DNA from: Amycolatopsis methanolica 239
GTDB taxonomy: Bacteria > Actinomycetota > Actinomycetes > Mycobacteriales > Pseudonocardiaceae
Assembly: GCF_000739085.1 (NCBI RefSeq)
Contig: NZ_CP009110.1
Location: 5,456,001-5,520,000, forward strand
Length of the DNA: 64,000 nt
Direction of reading: 5' to 3'
Under the pieces are notes generated by a model. The model saw only the letters and a list, made by a program, of their open reading frames with translations. It was not told the origin of the DNA and did no database searches. Shown piece after piece: positions 52,674 through 64,000 of the stretch (within the stretch, counting starts at the first letter, position 1; the number at the start of each line of letters is the position of its first letter). The position numbers were made by a program, and so were the translations under genes.

Positions 52674-53249
52674 GGACAGCACCTCCATTGGGCCGACCGT
52701 ACTGGGAGTATGTGTGGTTACTGGACAGTAGCCGAAAGGCGAGGAGGCGCGCCAGCGGTTCGGCGGGGGTGGGGCGAAACGGATAAATCGGGCGGGATTG
52801 GGGTGGGGTGGTGCTGGGGTGGGGGTGGTGGAGCGAAGCGGAGCGGGCGCGGGGTGCGCAGGCCGCGGAGCAGATCGCGAGGGGCCGAAGATCGCCCGAG
52901 GCGCGGCAGCGCGAGAGCCGCGACCAGGGCGCGGTAGCGGTGGGGGCGGCGGCGCTGGGGTGCGGCGGCGTTGGGATGGGGCAGCGCGCACAGTCAGCGC
53001 GCGGCGCGCATCAGTGCCAGCCGTCTCGGGAGGTGAAGCGCGGGCCCCGGGAGGTGAAGCGCGCGCCGCGGCGCGCCCAGGGAGCGCGGCGAGCGCGGCG
53101 GAGCGCGCAGCGCATGCCCTGAACCCAACCATGCTGGGTGGTCATCCCGGAGCCTGTCCGCCCGGCGAGGACATCTCTTGATCTCTGAACCGCCGCCCGG
53201 CACGGCGACGCGCGCCGTAACTGTCGTACCCCCAGCGCACAATGGACAG
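52674..53249. other. purine-rich non-coding gap with G-quadruplex motif
   Basis: About 575 bases with no credible gene. The plus strand is strongly G-rich from about 52760 to 53110. At 52800-52828 four G-tracts (GGGG, GGGG, GGGG, GGGGG) are separated by loops of 1, 7 and 1 bases, a strict G4 pattern. CGGGAGGTGAAGCGCG occurs at 53027-53042 and again at 53048-53063. It lies upstream of both the acyl-CoA synthetase and the polymerase genes. Confidence 0.6.
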
Positions 53250-54908
53250 GTGCAGGTCATCGTCACGCGGGAGGAGGACGGCGACTTCCTCGTATCCACC
53301 CCGCACCAGCAACTGCGCCTGCCCGAGCACCACCTGGCGGCACACCTCGAAACACTGGAGCGCACCGAAGCCCCGCGCTGGGTCTTCCCCTCCGTCCCAC
53401 AGCTCTACCCCCTCCTGCTGCGCGCGAACCTCCGCCTGCGGCGCTGCCACGACCTCGCGCTCACCGAAGGTCTCCTGCTCGCCGCGGAGGGGAAAGCCGG
53501 TCAGCCCAAGGCGCTGCCGGCCGCGTGGGCCCGGCTCAACGGTCAGGAACCACCACCGGACGCGCCCAGCCACGCCGACTCCCAGCCCGCTCTCTTCGAG
53601 ACCCGCGGCTCCGGCCTCCCGCCCGGCACCAGCGTCGCCGAGGCGGCCGCCGCCGTGCTCGAGAACCAGGAGCGCCGCATGAGGCACGTCGAGCACCCGG
53701 AGCGCTTCCGGTTGCTCGTCGCCGCCGAATCGGCCAGCGCGCTCGTCGCCGAGGAGATGCGGGCGGACGGGTTGCCGTGGCGGGCCGACGTGCACGACGC
53801 CCTCCTGACCGAGCTGCTCGGGCCGCGCGTGCCTGCCGGCCAACGGCCCAAGAAGCTCGTCGAGCTCGCGGCGCGCATCAGCGAAGCCTTCGGCGGCAAA
53901 CCGGTGAACCCGGACAGCCCGCAGACCATCGTGCGCGCGTTCGGCCGCGAGGGCATCTCCATCCCGTCCGCCAGGGCGCACGTCCTGCGCGACATCGACC
54001 ACCCGGCCGTCCCCCTGCTCGTCGAGTACCGCGAACTCTCCCGGCTGCATTCCGCGAACGGCTGGGTGTGGCTGGACGAATGGGTCGCCGACGGGCGGTT
54101 CCGGCCCGAGTGGGTCGTCGGCGGCGTGGTGTCCGGCCGGTGGGCCAGCAGCGGCGGCGGCGCCCTCCAGATCCCCAAGACCCTGCGCGTGTGCGTGCAA
54201 GCCGACCCCGGCTGGAAACTCGTCGTGGCCGACGCCGCCCAGCTCGAACCCCGCGTGCTGGCCGCCCTGTCCGGCGACCGCCGCCTGGCCGAAGCCTCCG
54301 CCTCCACCGACCTGTACGCCCGCCTGTCCGAAGCCATGTTCGCGGGCACGATGACCCCCGAAGCCGGACGGCCCCGCGCGAAGATCGCCATGCTGTCCGC
54401 GATGTACGGCGGCACGGCCGGTGAAGCCGCGTCGCTGCTCGCCCTGCTGCGGCAACGCTTCCCGGACGCCGTGTCCTATGTGGAGCGTGCCGCGCACGCC
54501 GGGGAACGCGGCGAGCGCGTCCGTTCCCGGCTCGGGCGCGTCTCCCCCGCGCCGAGCGAAGCGTGGCGCGCCCTCACCGGCGGCGCGAACGAGGACGAGA
54601 CCCGCGCCCGCCAGGCGGCCCGCAACTGGGGCCGCTTCACCCGCAACTTCGTCGTGCAGGCCAGCGCGGCCGACTTCACCGCGGTGCTGCTCGCCACCCT
54701 GCGCCGCAAGCTGCCCGAGCCCGCCCACCTGGTGTTCTTCCAGCACGACGAGGTCATCGTGCACTCGCCCGCGGAGCTGGCGCCCGCCGTCGAAGCCGCC
54801 ATCGGCGAGTCCGTGCCCGAGGCCGCCGCGCTCACGTTCGGCGCCGCCTGCCCTGTGCACTTCCCCATGCAACCGGTCACCGTGGACACCTACGCCGACG
54901 CCAAATAG
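53250..54908 (+). CDS. PolA-like DNA polymerase (annotated class: bifunctional 3'-5' exonuclease/DNA polymerase)
   Basis: A 552-aa family A polymerase relative lacking the 5' nuclease domain. Palm/fingers motifs are visible: motif A VVADAAQLEPRVLAAL, motif B RPRAKIAMLSAMYGG (the R..K of the O-helix), and motif C FFQHDEVIV with the HDE catalytic pair. The N-terminal 200 residues show no clear exonuclease carboxylates despite the usual annotation. GTG at 53250 just after GGACAGG. Ends 8 bases from the convergent hrpA. Likely an accessory repair polymerase of actinomycetes; its role is not established. Confidence 0.82.
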   Translation: MQVIVTREEDGDFLVSTPHQQLRLPEHHLAAHLETLERTEAPRWVFPSVPQLYPLLLRANLRLRRCHDLALTEGLLLAAEGKAGQPKALPAAWARLNGQEPPPDAPSHADSQPALFETRGSGLPPGTSVAEAAAAVLENQERRMRHVEHPERFRLLVAAESASALVAEEMRADGLPWRADVHDALLTELLGPRVPAGQRPKKLVELAARISEAFGGKPVNPDSPQTIVRAFGREGISIPSARAHVLRDIDHPAVPLLVEYRELSRLHSANGWVWLDEWVADGRFRPEWVVGGVVSGRWASSGGGALQIPKTLRVCVQADPGWKLVVADAAQLEPRVLAALSGDRRLAEASASTDLYARLSEAMFAGTMTPEAGRPRAKIAMLSAMYGGTAGEAASLLALLRQRFPDAVSYVERAAHAGERGERVRSRLGRVSPAPSEAWRALTGGANEDETRARQAARNWGRFTRNFVVQASAADFTAVLLATLRRKLPEPAHLVFFQHDEVIVHSPAELAPAVEAAIGESVPEAAALTFGAACPVHFPMQPVTVDTYADAK

Positions 54909-54916
54909 CCAGGCCG

Positions 54917-58789
<3,873 letters not shown>

Positions 58790-58932
58790 ACGGCTTCCAG
58801 GATAGCTCCGCGCGATCCGACTGGCCTGCGAATATGCCCGCACCGCACGTGAGGTGGCCGGAGTGATCGCCGTCACCGGGAGCGCGGCGGTGCCGGTGCC
58901 CGGGAGCCGCGTATCGCGGCCGCTCGGTGTCG

Positions 58933-60096
58933 TCAGGACCGCTGCAGCGACTCCGGCCCCAGCTCCCCGATCGAGCGGTGCCCGGTCAGCCCCAGGGTGA
59001 GGTCGAGGTCCGCGAGGAGGCTGCGCAGCACGTGCCGCACGCCGTCCTCGCCCGCGTGGCCCAGCCCGTACACCCAGGGCCGCCCGACGAGAACTGCCTT
59101 CGCGCCCAGCGCCAGCGCCTTCAGGACGTCCGCGCCGGTCCGCACGCCGGAGTCGAACAGCACCTCGATGCGGTCCCCGACCGCGCTCACGATCGGCGGC
59201 AGCGCCTCCAGGGAGCCGATCGCGCCGTCGACCTGCCGTCCGCCGTGGTTGGACACCACGATGCCGTCCATCCCGGCGTCCACCGCGCGCCGCGCGTCGT
59301 CGGGGTGCTGGATGCCCTTGAGCACGATCGGGCCGTCCCAGTGCTCGCGCAGGAACGGCAGCTGGTTCCAGCTGTGGTCGGTGCCGGTGAACAACGACAC
59401 CCACCGCAGGATCGCCGACGGCATGTCGTCCTCCGGCGCCTTCTCCAGCAGCGCGCGGAACGCCGGGTCGGACAGCGGCGTGGCCAGGCCCTCGCCCTTG
59501 AGAAAGGGCAGGTAGGCGGAGTCGAGGTCCCGCGGGCGCCAGGCCAGGGTCCACGTGTCCAGCGTGACGACGAGCGTGGTGTAGCCGGCCTTCTTCGCGC
59601 GGGTCAGGATGCTCGCGGTGACGTCCGAGTCGGACGGCCAGTACAGCTGGAACCAGCGCGGGCCGTCGCCGGAGGCTTCGGCCACCTCCTCGATCGTGTG
59701 CGACGCCGCGGTGGACAGGATCATCGGCAGGCCCAGCGCCGCCGCGGCCCGCGCCGTCGCCGGCTCGGCGTCCGGGTGCACGATCGACTGCACCCCGACC
59801 GGCGCGAGCAGCACCGGCGCCGGCAGCTCGGACCCGAGCACGGTGGCCGACGTGGTGCGCGCGGTGGCGTCGGTGAGCATGCGCGGCACGAGCTTCCAGC
59901 GGTCGAACGCCGCGCGGTTGGCGTCCATCGTCGCGCCCGAGCCCGCGCCGCCCGCCACGTAGCCGTAGGCCTCCGGGGTCATCACCTCGCGGGCCGACTC
60001 CCCCAGCCGCACCGGATCCGTGGTGAACGGCGGCTTCGTCCCGCCGAGTCCGTGCAGGTAGATCTCGTTCTGGTAGCCACCGAACCGCTCGGCCAC
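58933..60096 (-). CDS. FMN-dependent alpha-hydroxy acid oxidase (lactate 2-monooxygenase type)
   Basis: A 387-aa member of the LldD/glycolate oxidase/lactate monooxygenase family. It has FMN-binding PVLLAPVGVQSIVHPDAE, WFQLYWPSDSDV, the lysine in GPIVLKGIQHPDDA, catalytic His with SNHGGRQVDGA, and LFDSGVRTGADVLKALALGAKAVLVGRPWVYGLG. It oxidises L-lactate or a related 2-hydroxy acid. The insert LDTWTLAWRPRDLDSAYLPFLKGEG is typical of lactate 2-monooxygenases. The GTG at 60096 follows GAGGAGG. Divergent from the HNH gene. Confidence 0.9.
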   Translation of the reverse strand: MAERFGGYQNEIYLHGLGGTKPPFTTDPVRLGESAREVMTPEAYGYVAGGAGSGATMDANRAAFDRWKLVPRMLTDATARTTSATVLGSELPAPVLLAPVGVQSIVHPDAEPATARAAAALGLPMILSTAASHTIEEVAEASGDGPRWFQLYWPSDSDVTASILTRAKKAGYTTLVVTLDTWTLAWRPRDLDSAYLPFLKGEGLATPLSDPAFRALLEKAPEDDMPSAILRWVSLFTGTDHSWNQLPFLREHWDGPIVLKGIQHPDDARRAVDAGMDGIVVSNHGGRQVDGAIGSLEALPPIVSAVGDRIEVLFDSGVRTGADVLKALALGAKAVLVGRPWVYGLGHAGEDGVRHVLRSLLADLDLTLGLTGHRSIGELGPESLQRS

Positions 60097-60131
60097 GCGC
60101 ACCTCCTCGTCGACACGCCGGAGACCGCAGC

Positions 60132-60144
60132 GTACCGCCGGTAC
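60132..60144. promoter_or_regulatory. palindrome in the divergent promoter region
   Basis: GTACCGCCGGTAC is a perfect 13-base palindrome in the 70-base gap between the hydroxyacid oxidase and the HNH nuclease genes. It is a candidate operator for an unidentified regulator. Confidence 0.35.
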
Positions 60145-60166
60145 TTGATCACTTAACCTCACCGAC

Positions 60167-60805
60167 GTGAAGGCGCGGGTGTGGGTTCCGCTGATCGTCG
60201 TCGTGGCGATCGCGGTTCTGGTGGTGGTGTGGCGGCCGGGTCCGGTGCCGCCGTCGAAGGCGAATCCGGGGACGGATCCGGGCGTGGCGCGGCAGCAGCT
60301 CGCCGAGCTGCAGGTCAAGCCGCGGGGCACGCTGAACGGCTATTCGCGGGAGAAGTACCCGCACTGGGACACCGTCGAGGGCGCCTGCAACACCCGCGAG
60401 GAGGTGCTCAAGCGCTCCGGCACGAACGTCGTCGTCGGCAAGGACTGCTCGCCCACCTCGGGCACCTGGGTCAGCCCCTACGACGGCGCGACCTGGACCA
60501 AGGCGTCCGATGTGGACATCGACCACATGGTGCCGCTCGCGCAGAGCTGGGTCAGCGGCGCGTCGGCGTGGACGCAGGCCCAGCGCGAGGCCTTCGCGAA
60601 CGACCTGGTGCGCCCGCAGTTGTGGGCGGTCACCGACAACGTCAACCAGTCGAAGAGCGACAAGGCGCCGGACGAGTGGCGGCCGCCGCTGGAGTCGTTC
60701 TGGTGCACCTACGCCACCGACTGGATCGAGGTCAAGCACTACTACCAGCTGAGCGTCACCACCGCGGAGCAGGCGGCGCTGACCGACATGCTGAACCGCT
60801 GTTGA
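60167..60805 (+). CDS. exported HNH nuclease-like protein (DUF1524)
   Basis: 212 aa. One N-terminal hydrophobic segment (WVPLIVVVAIAVLVVVW, residues 6-22) anchors or exports it. The domain is the GmrSD/DUF1524 HNH fold: VDIDHMVPLAQSWVSGAS for the metal-binding DH and H, then DNVNQSKSDKAPDEW, with cysteine pairs (CNTRE, DCSPTS, WCTY) suited to an extracellular protein. Such proteins occur widely in actinomycetes as secreted nucleases. GTG start at 60167. Confidence 0.85.
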   Translation: MKARVWVPLIVVVAIAVLVVVWRPGPVPPSKANPGTDPGVARQQLAELQVKPRGTLNGYSREKYPHWDTVEGACNTREEVLKRSGTNVVVGKDCSPTSGTWVSPYDGATWTKASDVDIDHMVPLAQSWVSGASAWTQAQREAFANDLVRPQLWAVTDNVNQSKSDKAPDEWRPPLESFWCTYATDWIEVKHYYQLSVTTAEQAALTDMLNRC

Positions 60806-60839
60806 CCTTCGACCTGCTGGAAGCCGCAGAATCGGCGGC

Positions 60840-61690
60840 ATGCTGACCATCAGCGCCTTCGCGCGGCTGGCCGGGCTCACCCCGAGCACGCTGCGCTTCT
60901 ACGACGACTGCGGCGTGCTCACGCCCGCGCGCGTGGACGGTGCCACCGGCTACCGCTACTACCGCGAGGACCAGGTCGAGCGGGCCGTCCGGCTGCGTGA
61001 ACTACGGGCGGAGGGCCTGCCACTGGCGCAGGTCACGACGGTGCTCGACGGACCGTCGACCGAGGCGCGGCGGTGCTGGAGGCGCACCGGCGGCGGCTGC
61101 GGGAGGACTTCCGCGCCGCGTCGACGGCGGTCGGGCGTCTGCTGCCGGGCCCGGTGCGGGTCGCCAGTCTCGACCTGGCGAGCGCGATCCGGCAGGTCGC
61201 CCCCGCCGCGGGCGCGCCGCTGGACTTCGTGCTGATCGAGGCCGACGGCGACGAGGTCCGCGTCGTCGCCACCGACCGCTACCGGCTCGCGCTGCGCGTC
61301 CGCAGCCCGTGCACGGCGGCACCGACCGGTTCGTCGTGTCCGCCGGGGAGCTGGCCGCGCTCGGCCCGCGGCTGGCGCGGCAGGACGAAGTGCCCCTCGA
61401 CGGGACGACGCTGCCGCTGCTGAACCAGGACTTCCCGGACTACCGAGCGGTGCTCGACGCGCTGCCCGTCCCGGCGCAGCGGGTCGTCGTGGACCGCGTC
61501 GCGCTCCGGGACGCGCTGCCCGCCGTCTGCGGTGGCGAGCTGCGCATCGGCCTCGACCCCGCGGTGCTGGGCGCCGCACTGGAGGCGGGCGTCGGGCCCG
61601 ACGTGCTGCTGGAGTTCGCCGGGCCGCAGCAGGTCGCCCGCGTCCGCTCAGCCGACCAGGGCTCGTTCACGACGCTGGTGATGCCCGTCG
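60840..61690 (+). pseudogene. MerR regulator fused to a sliding-clamp-like domain, two frameshifts
   Basis: The first frame gives a MerR HTH (LTISAFARLAGLTPSTLRFYDDCGVLTPARVDGATGYRYYREDQVERAVRLRELRAEGLPLAQV). After a slip near 61070 the second reads LEAHRRRLREDFRAASTAVGRLL and DFVLIEADGDEVRVVATDRYRLALRV. After another near 61310 the third reads TDRFVVSAGELAALGPRLARQ to FTTLVMPVAL. The last 170 residues resemble the DNA polymerase III beta-clamp fold, an architecture found in some actinomycete MerR proteins. The original stop is lost, and the 3' end runs into the antiporter gene on the other strand. Confidence 0.75.
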
Positions 61691-62848
61691 CGCTCGGAAC
61701 AGCCGCCCCAGGTGCTCCGACCTCAGCACCGCCAGGGGGCCGATGATCGCGAGCAGCAGCACGTAACCCGCCACGAACGGCGCGACGCGGGAGTCCAGCC
61801 CGGCCGCCGCCGCGAGCGTGGCCAGCACCAGCGAGAACTCGCCGCGGGTGAGCACGGTGAGCCCGATGTTCAGCCCGGCCTGGCCGTCGAACGAGTGCAG
61901 CTTCGCCGCGATCGCGCCTGCCGCGAGGTTCAACGCGAGCGTCAGCGCCACGGCGATCAGCACCGGCACCACGACCGTCCCGACCGCGCCCGGGTCGATG
62001 CTCAGCCCGAAGATGAAGAAGAACAACGCGCCGAACGCGTCCCGCAGCGGCAGGACCAGCTTGTGGATGCGGGGCGCCACCTTCGAGCCGCCCAGCATCA
62101 TGCCGACCATGAACGCGCCGATCGCGTCGGAGACGCCCAGCTCCTCGGCGACCGCGGCGCCCAGCACCGCGACACCGACGAAACACACGGTCAGCAGTTC
62201 GTCGTCGGCCGAGCCGAACAGCTTCGACACCAGCCGCCCGCCCCAGCGGGCCAGCGCGGCGAGCGCCAGCAGGAAGCCGAGCGCCTTGCCGAAGTCGGCG
62301 AGCGCGGGCCAGAACGAGTCGGCGCCGGAGAGCACCGGCTGCAGCAGCGCCAGGTACAGCGCGAGGAACAGGTCCTCGATCACGATGATGCCCATGATCA
62401 GGCGTGATTCCGGGTGCCGCGTGCGGCCGGTTTCGACGAGCAGTTTGGTCACGATCGCCGAGGACGAGATCCCGATCGCGCCCGCGATCACCAGGGCCTC
62501 GCTGGAGCCCCAGCCGAGCAGGAACCCGAACGCGAGCCCGCCGCCGATGTTGAGCGCGAGGTAGACCAGGCCGGACACGGCGAGCTTGCGGCCGCCCTTG
62601 GCGAGGTCGTCGAGCGAGAACTCCAGGCCCAGGTAGAAGAGCAGGAACACCAGGCCGAGCCCGGCGAGCACGCTCAGCTCACCCGGGTCGTGCACCAGCG
62701 ACAGGCCGGGGGTGTTGGGGCCGAAGATGAACCCGGCCAGCATGAACAGGGGGATCGTGGGCAGCCCGATGCGGGCGCCGGCTCTGGCCAGGACGCCGGC
62801 GGCGAGGAAGGCGCCGCCGACGGCGAGCAGGGCGTGTCCGGTTTGCAT
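61667..62848 (-). CDS. cation:proton antiporter (CPA2, KefB-like)
   Basis: A 393-aa membrane antiporter of about 12 helices: LPTIPLFMLAGFIFGPNTPG, FLLFYLGLEFSLDDL, GAIGISSSAIVTKLLVETGR, ELGVSDAIGAFMVGMMLGG, LTVLTRGEFSLVLATLA. No C-terminal TrkA-N domain. Exchanges K+ or Na+ for H+. The ATG at 62848 has GGAGGGAC 9 bases upstream. CPA2 genes of this type often follow a TrkA-C regulatory subunit, which is absent here. A proline-rich exported peptide gene lies upstream instead. Confidence 0.9.
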   Translation of the reverse strand: MQTGHALLAVGGAFLAAGVLARAGARIGLPTIPLFMLAGFIFGPNTPGLSLVHDPGELSVLAGLGLVFLLFYLGLEFSLDDLAKGGRKLAVSGLVYLALNIGGGLAFGFLLGWGSSEALVIAGAIGISSSAIVTKLLVETGRTRHPESRLIMGIIVIEDLFLALYLALLQPVLSGADSFWPALADFGKALGFLLALAALARWGGRLVSKLFGSADDELLTVCFVGVAVLGAAVAEELGVSDAIGAFMVGMMLGGSKVAPRIHKLVLPLRDAFGALFFFIFGLSIDPGAVGTVVVPVLIAVALTLALNLAAGAIAAKLHSFDGQAGLNIGLTVLTRGEFSLVLATLAAAAGLDSRVAPFVAGYVLLLAIIGPLAVLRSEHLGRLFRARRASPAS

Positions 62849-62920
62849 GTGGTGAAGTCCCTCCAGGGCATGGCGAAGCGCACCGCGGATCGACACGGTG
62901 TGCGGATGGGGTCCGGGGCA

Positions 62921-63241
62921 CTACCTGGAGGGCGGCGCGCGGGCACCCAGAGCGGTGGCCTGAGCACGGGCGGGCGCGGGGCCGCCGGGCCACGGCCGGA
63001 CTTCCGCGTGCCCGCGCGGTGGTTCGGCGCCGACGACCGGCGGCAGATCCGCGACCGGCAGCGGGGTGGCCGTGACGTGCGGCAACGGCTCCGCAGCGAG
63101 GGCCGCGATGCCGTCCGGCGCGGGCGGGTGCGGGTGGCTCTCCGGCGTCGTCGGCGTGACGAGGCTGAGCAGCAGCAGGGCCAGGACGAACAGGCCGCGG
63201 ACGGACCGGTGCCGGGATTTCGTTCCCAGCTTCCGCCCCAC
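62921..63241 (-). CDS. small proline-rich exported or anchored protein
   Basis: About 106 aa. A basic start and one hydrophobic segment (VRGLFVLALLLLSLVTP, residues 13-29) precede a low-complexity Pro/Ala/His-rich tail. The GTG at 63241 follows GAGAGGAG with good spacing, which supports translation. It is 72 bases upstream of the antiporter gene and may share its transcript. Not recognised. Confidence 0.5.
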   Translation of the reverse strand: MGRKLGTKSRHRSVRGLFVLALLLLSLVTPTTPESHPHPPAPDGIAALAAEPLPHVTATPLPVADLPPVVGAEPPRGHAEVRPWPGGPAPARAQATALGARAPPSR

Positions 63242-63268
63242 GGCACTCCTCTCGACAACGGTCCGGTT

Positions 63269-63305
63269 TGTCCAGTATACCAGACAGTTGAGTCCACTAT
63301 GGACT
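63269..63305. promoter_or_regulatory. two palindromes in the divergent region before the antiporter and Bcr/CflA genes
   Basis: TGTCcaGTATACcaGACA (63269-63286) is symmetrical except for the two central-flanking pairs and includes a TATAC core that could be a minus-strand -10. Four bases on, AGTCCA-CTA-TGGACT (63291-63305) is a perfect inverted repeat. Both contain TGTC/GACA or TCCA/TGGA arms, suggesting one regulator with two sites or a promoter with overlapping operator. Confidence 0.45.
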
Positions 63306-63399
63306 GATCGGGGCCGGGTGTTCCGCACCACAGCGGGGAATGCGGACGTGATCTCCGGTGTTCGTTGTTACCGGGCGGATCTGGTCGACTGGAGGCGGA

Positions 63400-64000
63400 G
63401 TGAGCACGGCAGCGGTCACGGCACCGGCGAAGACCAGACGGACACCCGGAACCCTGCGGTACGCGCTGATCCTCGGCGGGCTGTCGGCGTTCGCGCCGCT
63501 CTCGATCGACATGTACCTGCCCGCGCTCCCCCGCATGGCCGACGACCTGCACAGCTCGGCGCCGACGCTGCAGCTGACGCTGACCGCGTTCATCATCGGA
63601 CTGGCGTTGGGGCAGCTGATCGCCGGGCCGCTGTCGGACTCGCTCGGCCGCCGCCGTCCGCTGCTGGCCGGGCTCGTCCTGTACGCCGTCGCGTCGGTCC
63701 TGTGCGCGGTGAGCCCGACGGCGGAACTGCTGATCGCGGGCCGGTCGGTGCAGGCGCTCGGCGCGGCGGCCGGGATGGTGATCGCGCGGGCGTGCGTGCG
63801 AGACCTGTTCGCCGGCACCGCGATGACGAAGTTCTTCTCGATGTTGATGCTGGTCAGCGGGCTGGCGCCGATCCTGGCGCCGGTGATCGGCGGGCAGGTG
63901 CTGCGGCTGACGTCGTGGCGCGGGGTGTTCGTCGTGCTGGCCGTGTTCGGCGCGGTGCTGCTGGTGGCCGCGGCGCTGGTGATGCCCGAGACGTTGCCCG
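63400..64000 (+). CDS. Bcr/CflA-type MFS drug exporter, 3' end outside window
   Basis: The first 200 residues are present: a short basic N-terminus, then helices with the Bcr/CflA blocks LSAFAPLSIDMYLPALPRMADDL, LTLTAFIIGLALGQLIAGPLSDSLGRRRPLLAG (motif A) and ARACVRDLFAGTAMTKFFSMLMLVSGLAPILAPVIGG. Expected length is about 400 residues. The GTG at 63400 has GGAGGC 4 bases before it. Drug:H+ antiporter of the inner membrane; substrate unknown. Confidence 0.9.
   Translation, partial: MSTAAVTAPAKTRRTPGTLRYALILGGLSAFAPLSIDMYLPALPRMADDLHSSAPTLQLTLTAFIIGLALGQLIAGPLSDSLGRRRPLLAGLVLYAVASVLCAVSPTAELLIAGRSVQALGAAAGMVIARACVRDLFAGTAMTKFFSMLMLVSGLAPILAPVIGGQVLRLTSWRGVFVVLAVFGAVLLVAAALVMPETLP

Overview
The window reads as chromosome of a high-GC actinomycete, most likely Pseudonocardiaceae (Amycolatopsis-like). 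The basis is very high GC, abundant GTG starts, a DUF3558 lipoprotein, an F420-type Ddn family protein, a MerR regulator fused to a sliding-clamp-like domain, and many IclR/TetR/LuxR/HxlR regulators beside metabolic genes. The family-level placement is inference.

Layout. 1-7.9 kb: a 3-oxoacid CoA-transferase pair with a divergent IclR regulator, a flavin monooxygenase, a TPR-LuxR regulator, a YjbR protein, a CYTH-CHAD protein and a DUF3237 protein. 7.96-11.3 kb: a run of broken genes (LysR, cyclase, SDR, MFS, small secreted protein). 11.3-17.4 kb: a LytS-type kinase and LytTR regulator followed by two sodium/solute (acetate-type) symporter operons, with a candidate LytTR box before the second. 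17.4-21.3 kb: a duplicated hairpin terminator, an ArsR-like regulator, a secreted ricin-fold lectin and a truncated xanthine dehydrogenase gene. 21.3-33.5 kb: the most coherent system, a sialoglycan-use locus. A FadR-type regulator (NanR-like) is divergent from a family-5 binding protein, permease, permease-ATPase fusion, ATPase, sialic acid lyase-type aldolase, GH42 beta-galactosidase and secreted sialidase, and the locus ends at a strong terminator. A CE7 esterase converges on the regulator gene.

33.5-45 kb: a broken haloalkane dehalogenase, NmrA/HxlR pair, tRNA-Arg, SDR, a quinone oxidoreductase behind a MerR-type operator, lipoamide dehydrogenase, Ddn family protein, LacI regulator, an orphan MCE protein with divergent TetR, a phosphatase and a subtilase. 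45-47.7 kb: a visibly lower-GC stretch with a DUF3558 operon and phage remnants (integrase N-terminus and capsid C-terminus). 47.7-64 kb: an XRE protein, DUF6325 and SHOCT proteins, a broken MFS gene beside an acyl-CoA synthetase, a purine-rich G4-prone gap, a PolA-like polymerase convergent with HrpA, an FMN hydroxyacid oxidase, an exported HNH nuclease, a frameshifted MerR-clamp fusion, a CPA2 antiporter, and the start of a Bcr/CflA exporter.

About nine genes are disrupted. Several carry large internal deletions as well as frameshifts, so sequencing error alone cannot explain them. All coordinates, motifs and repeats were read by eye; no database search was run.
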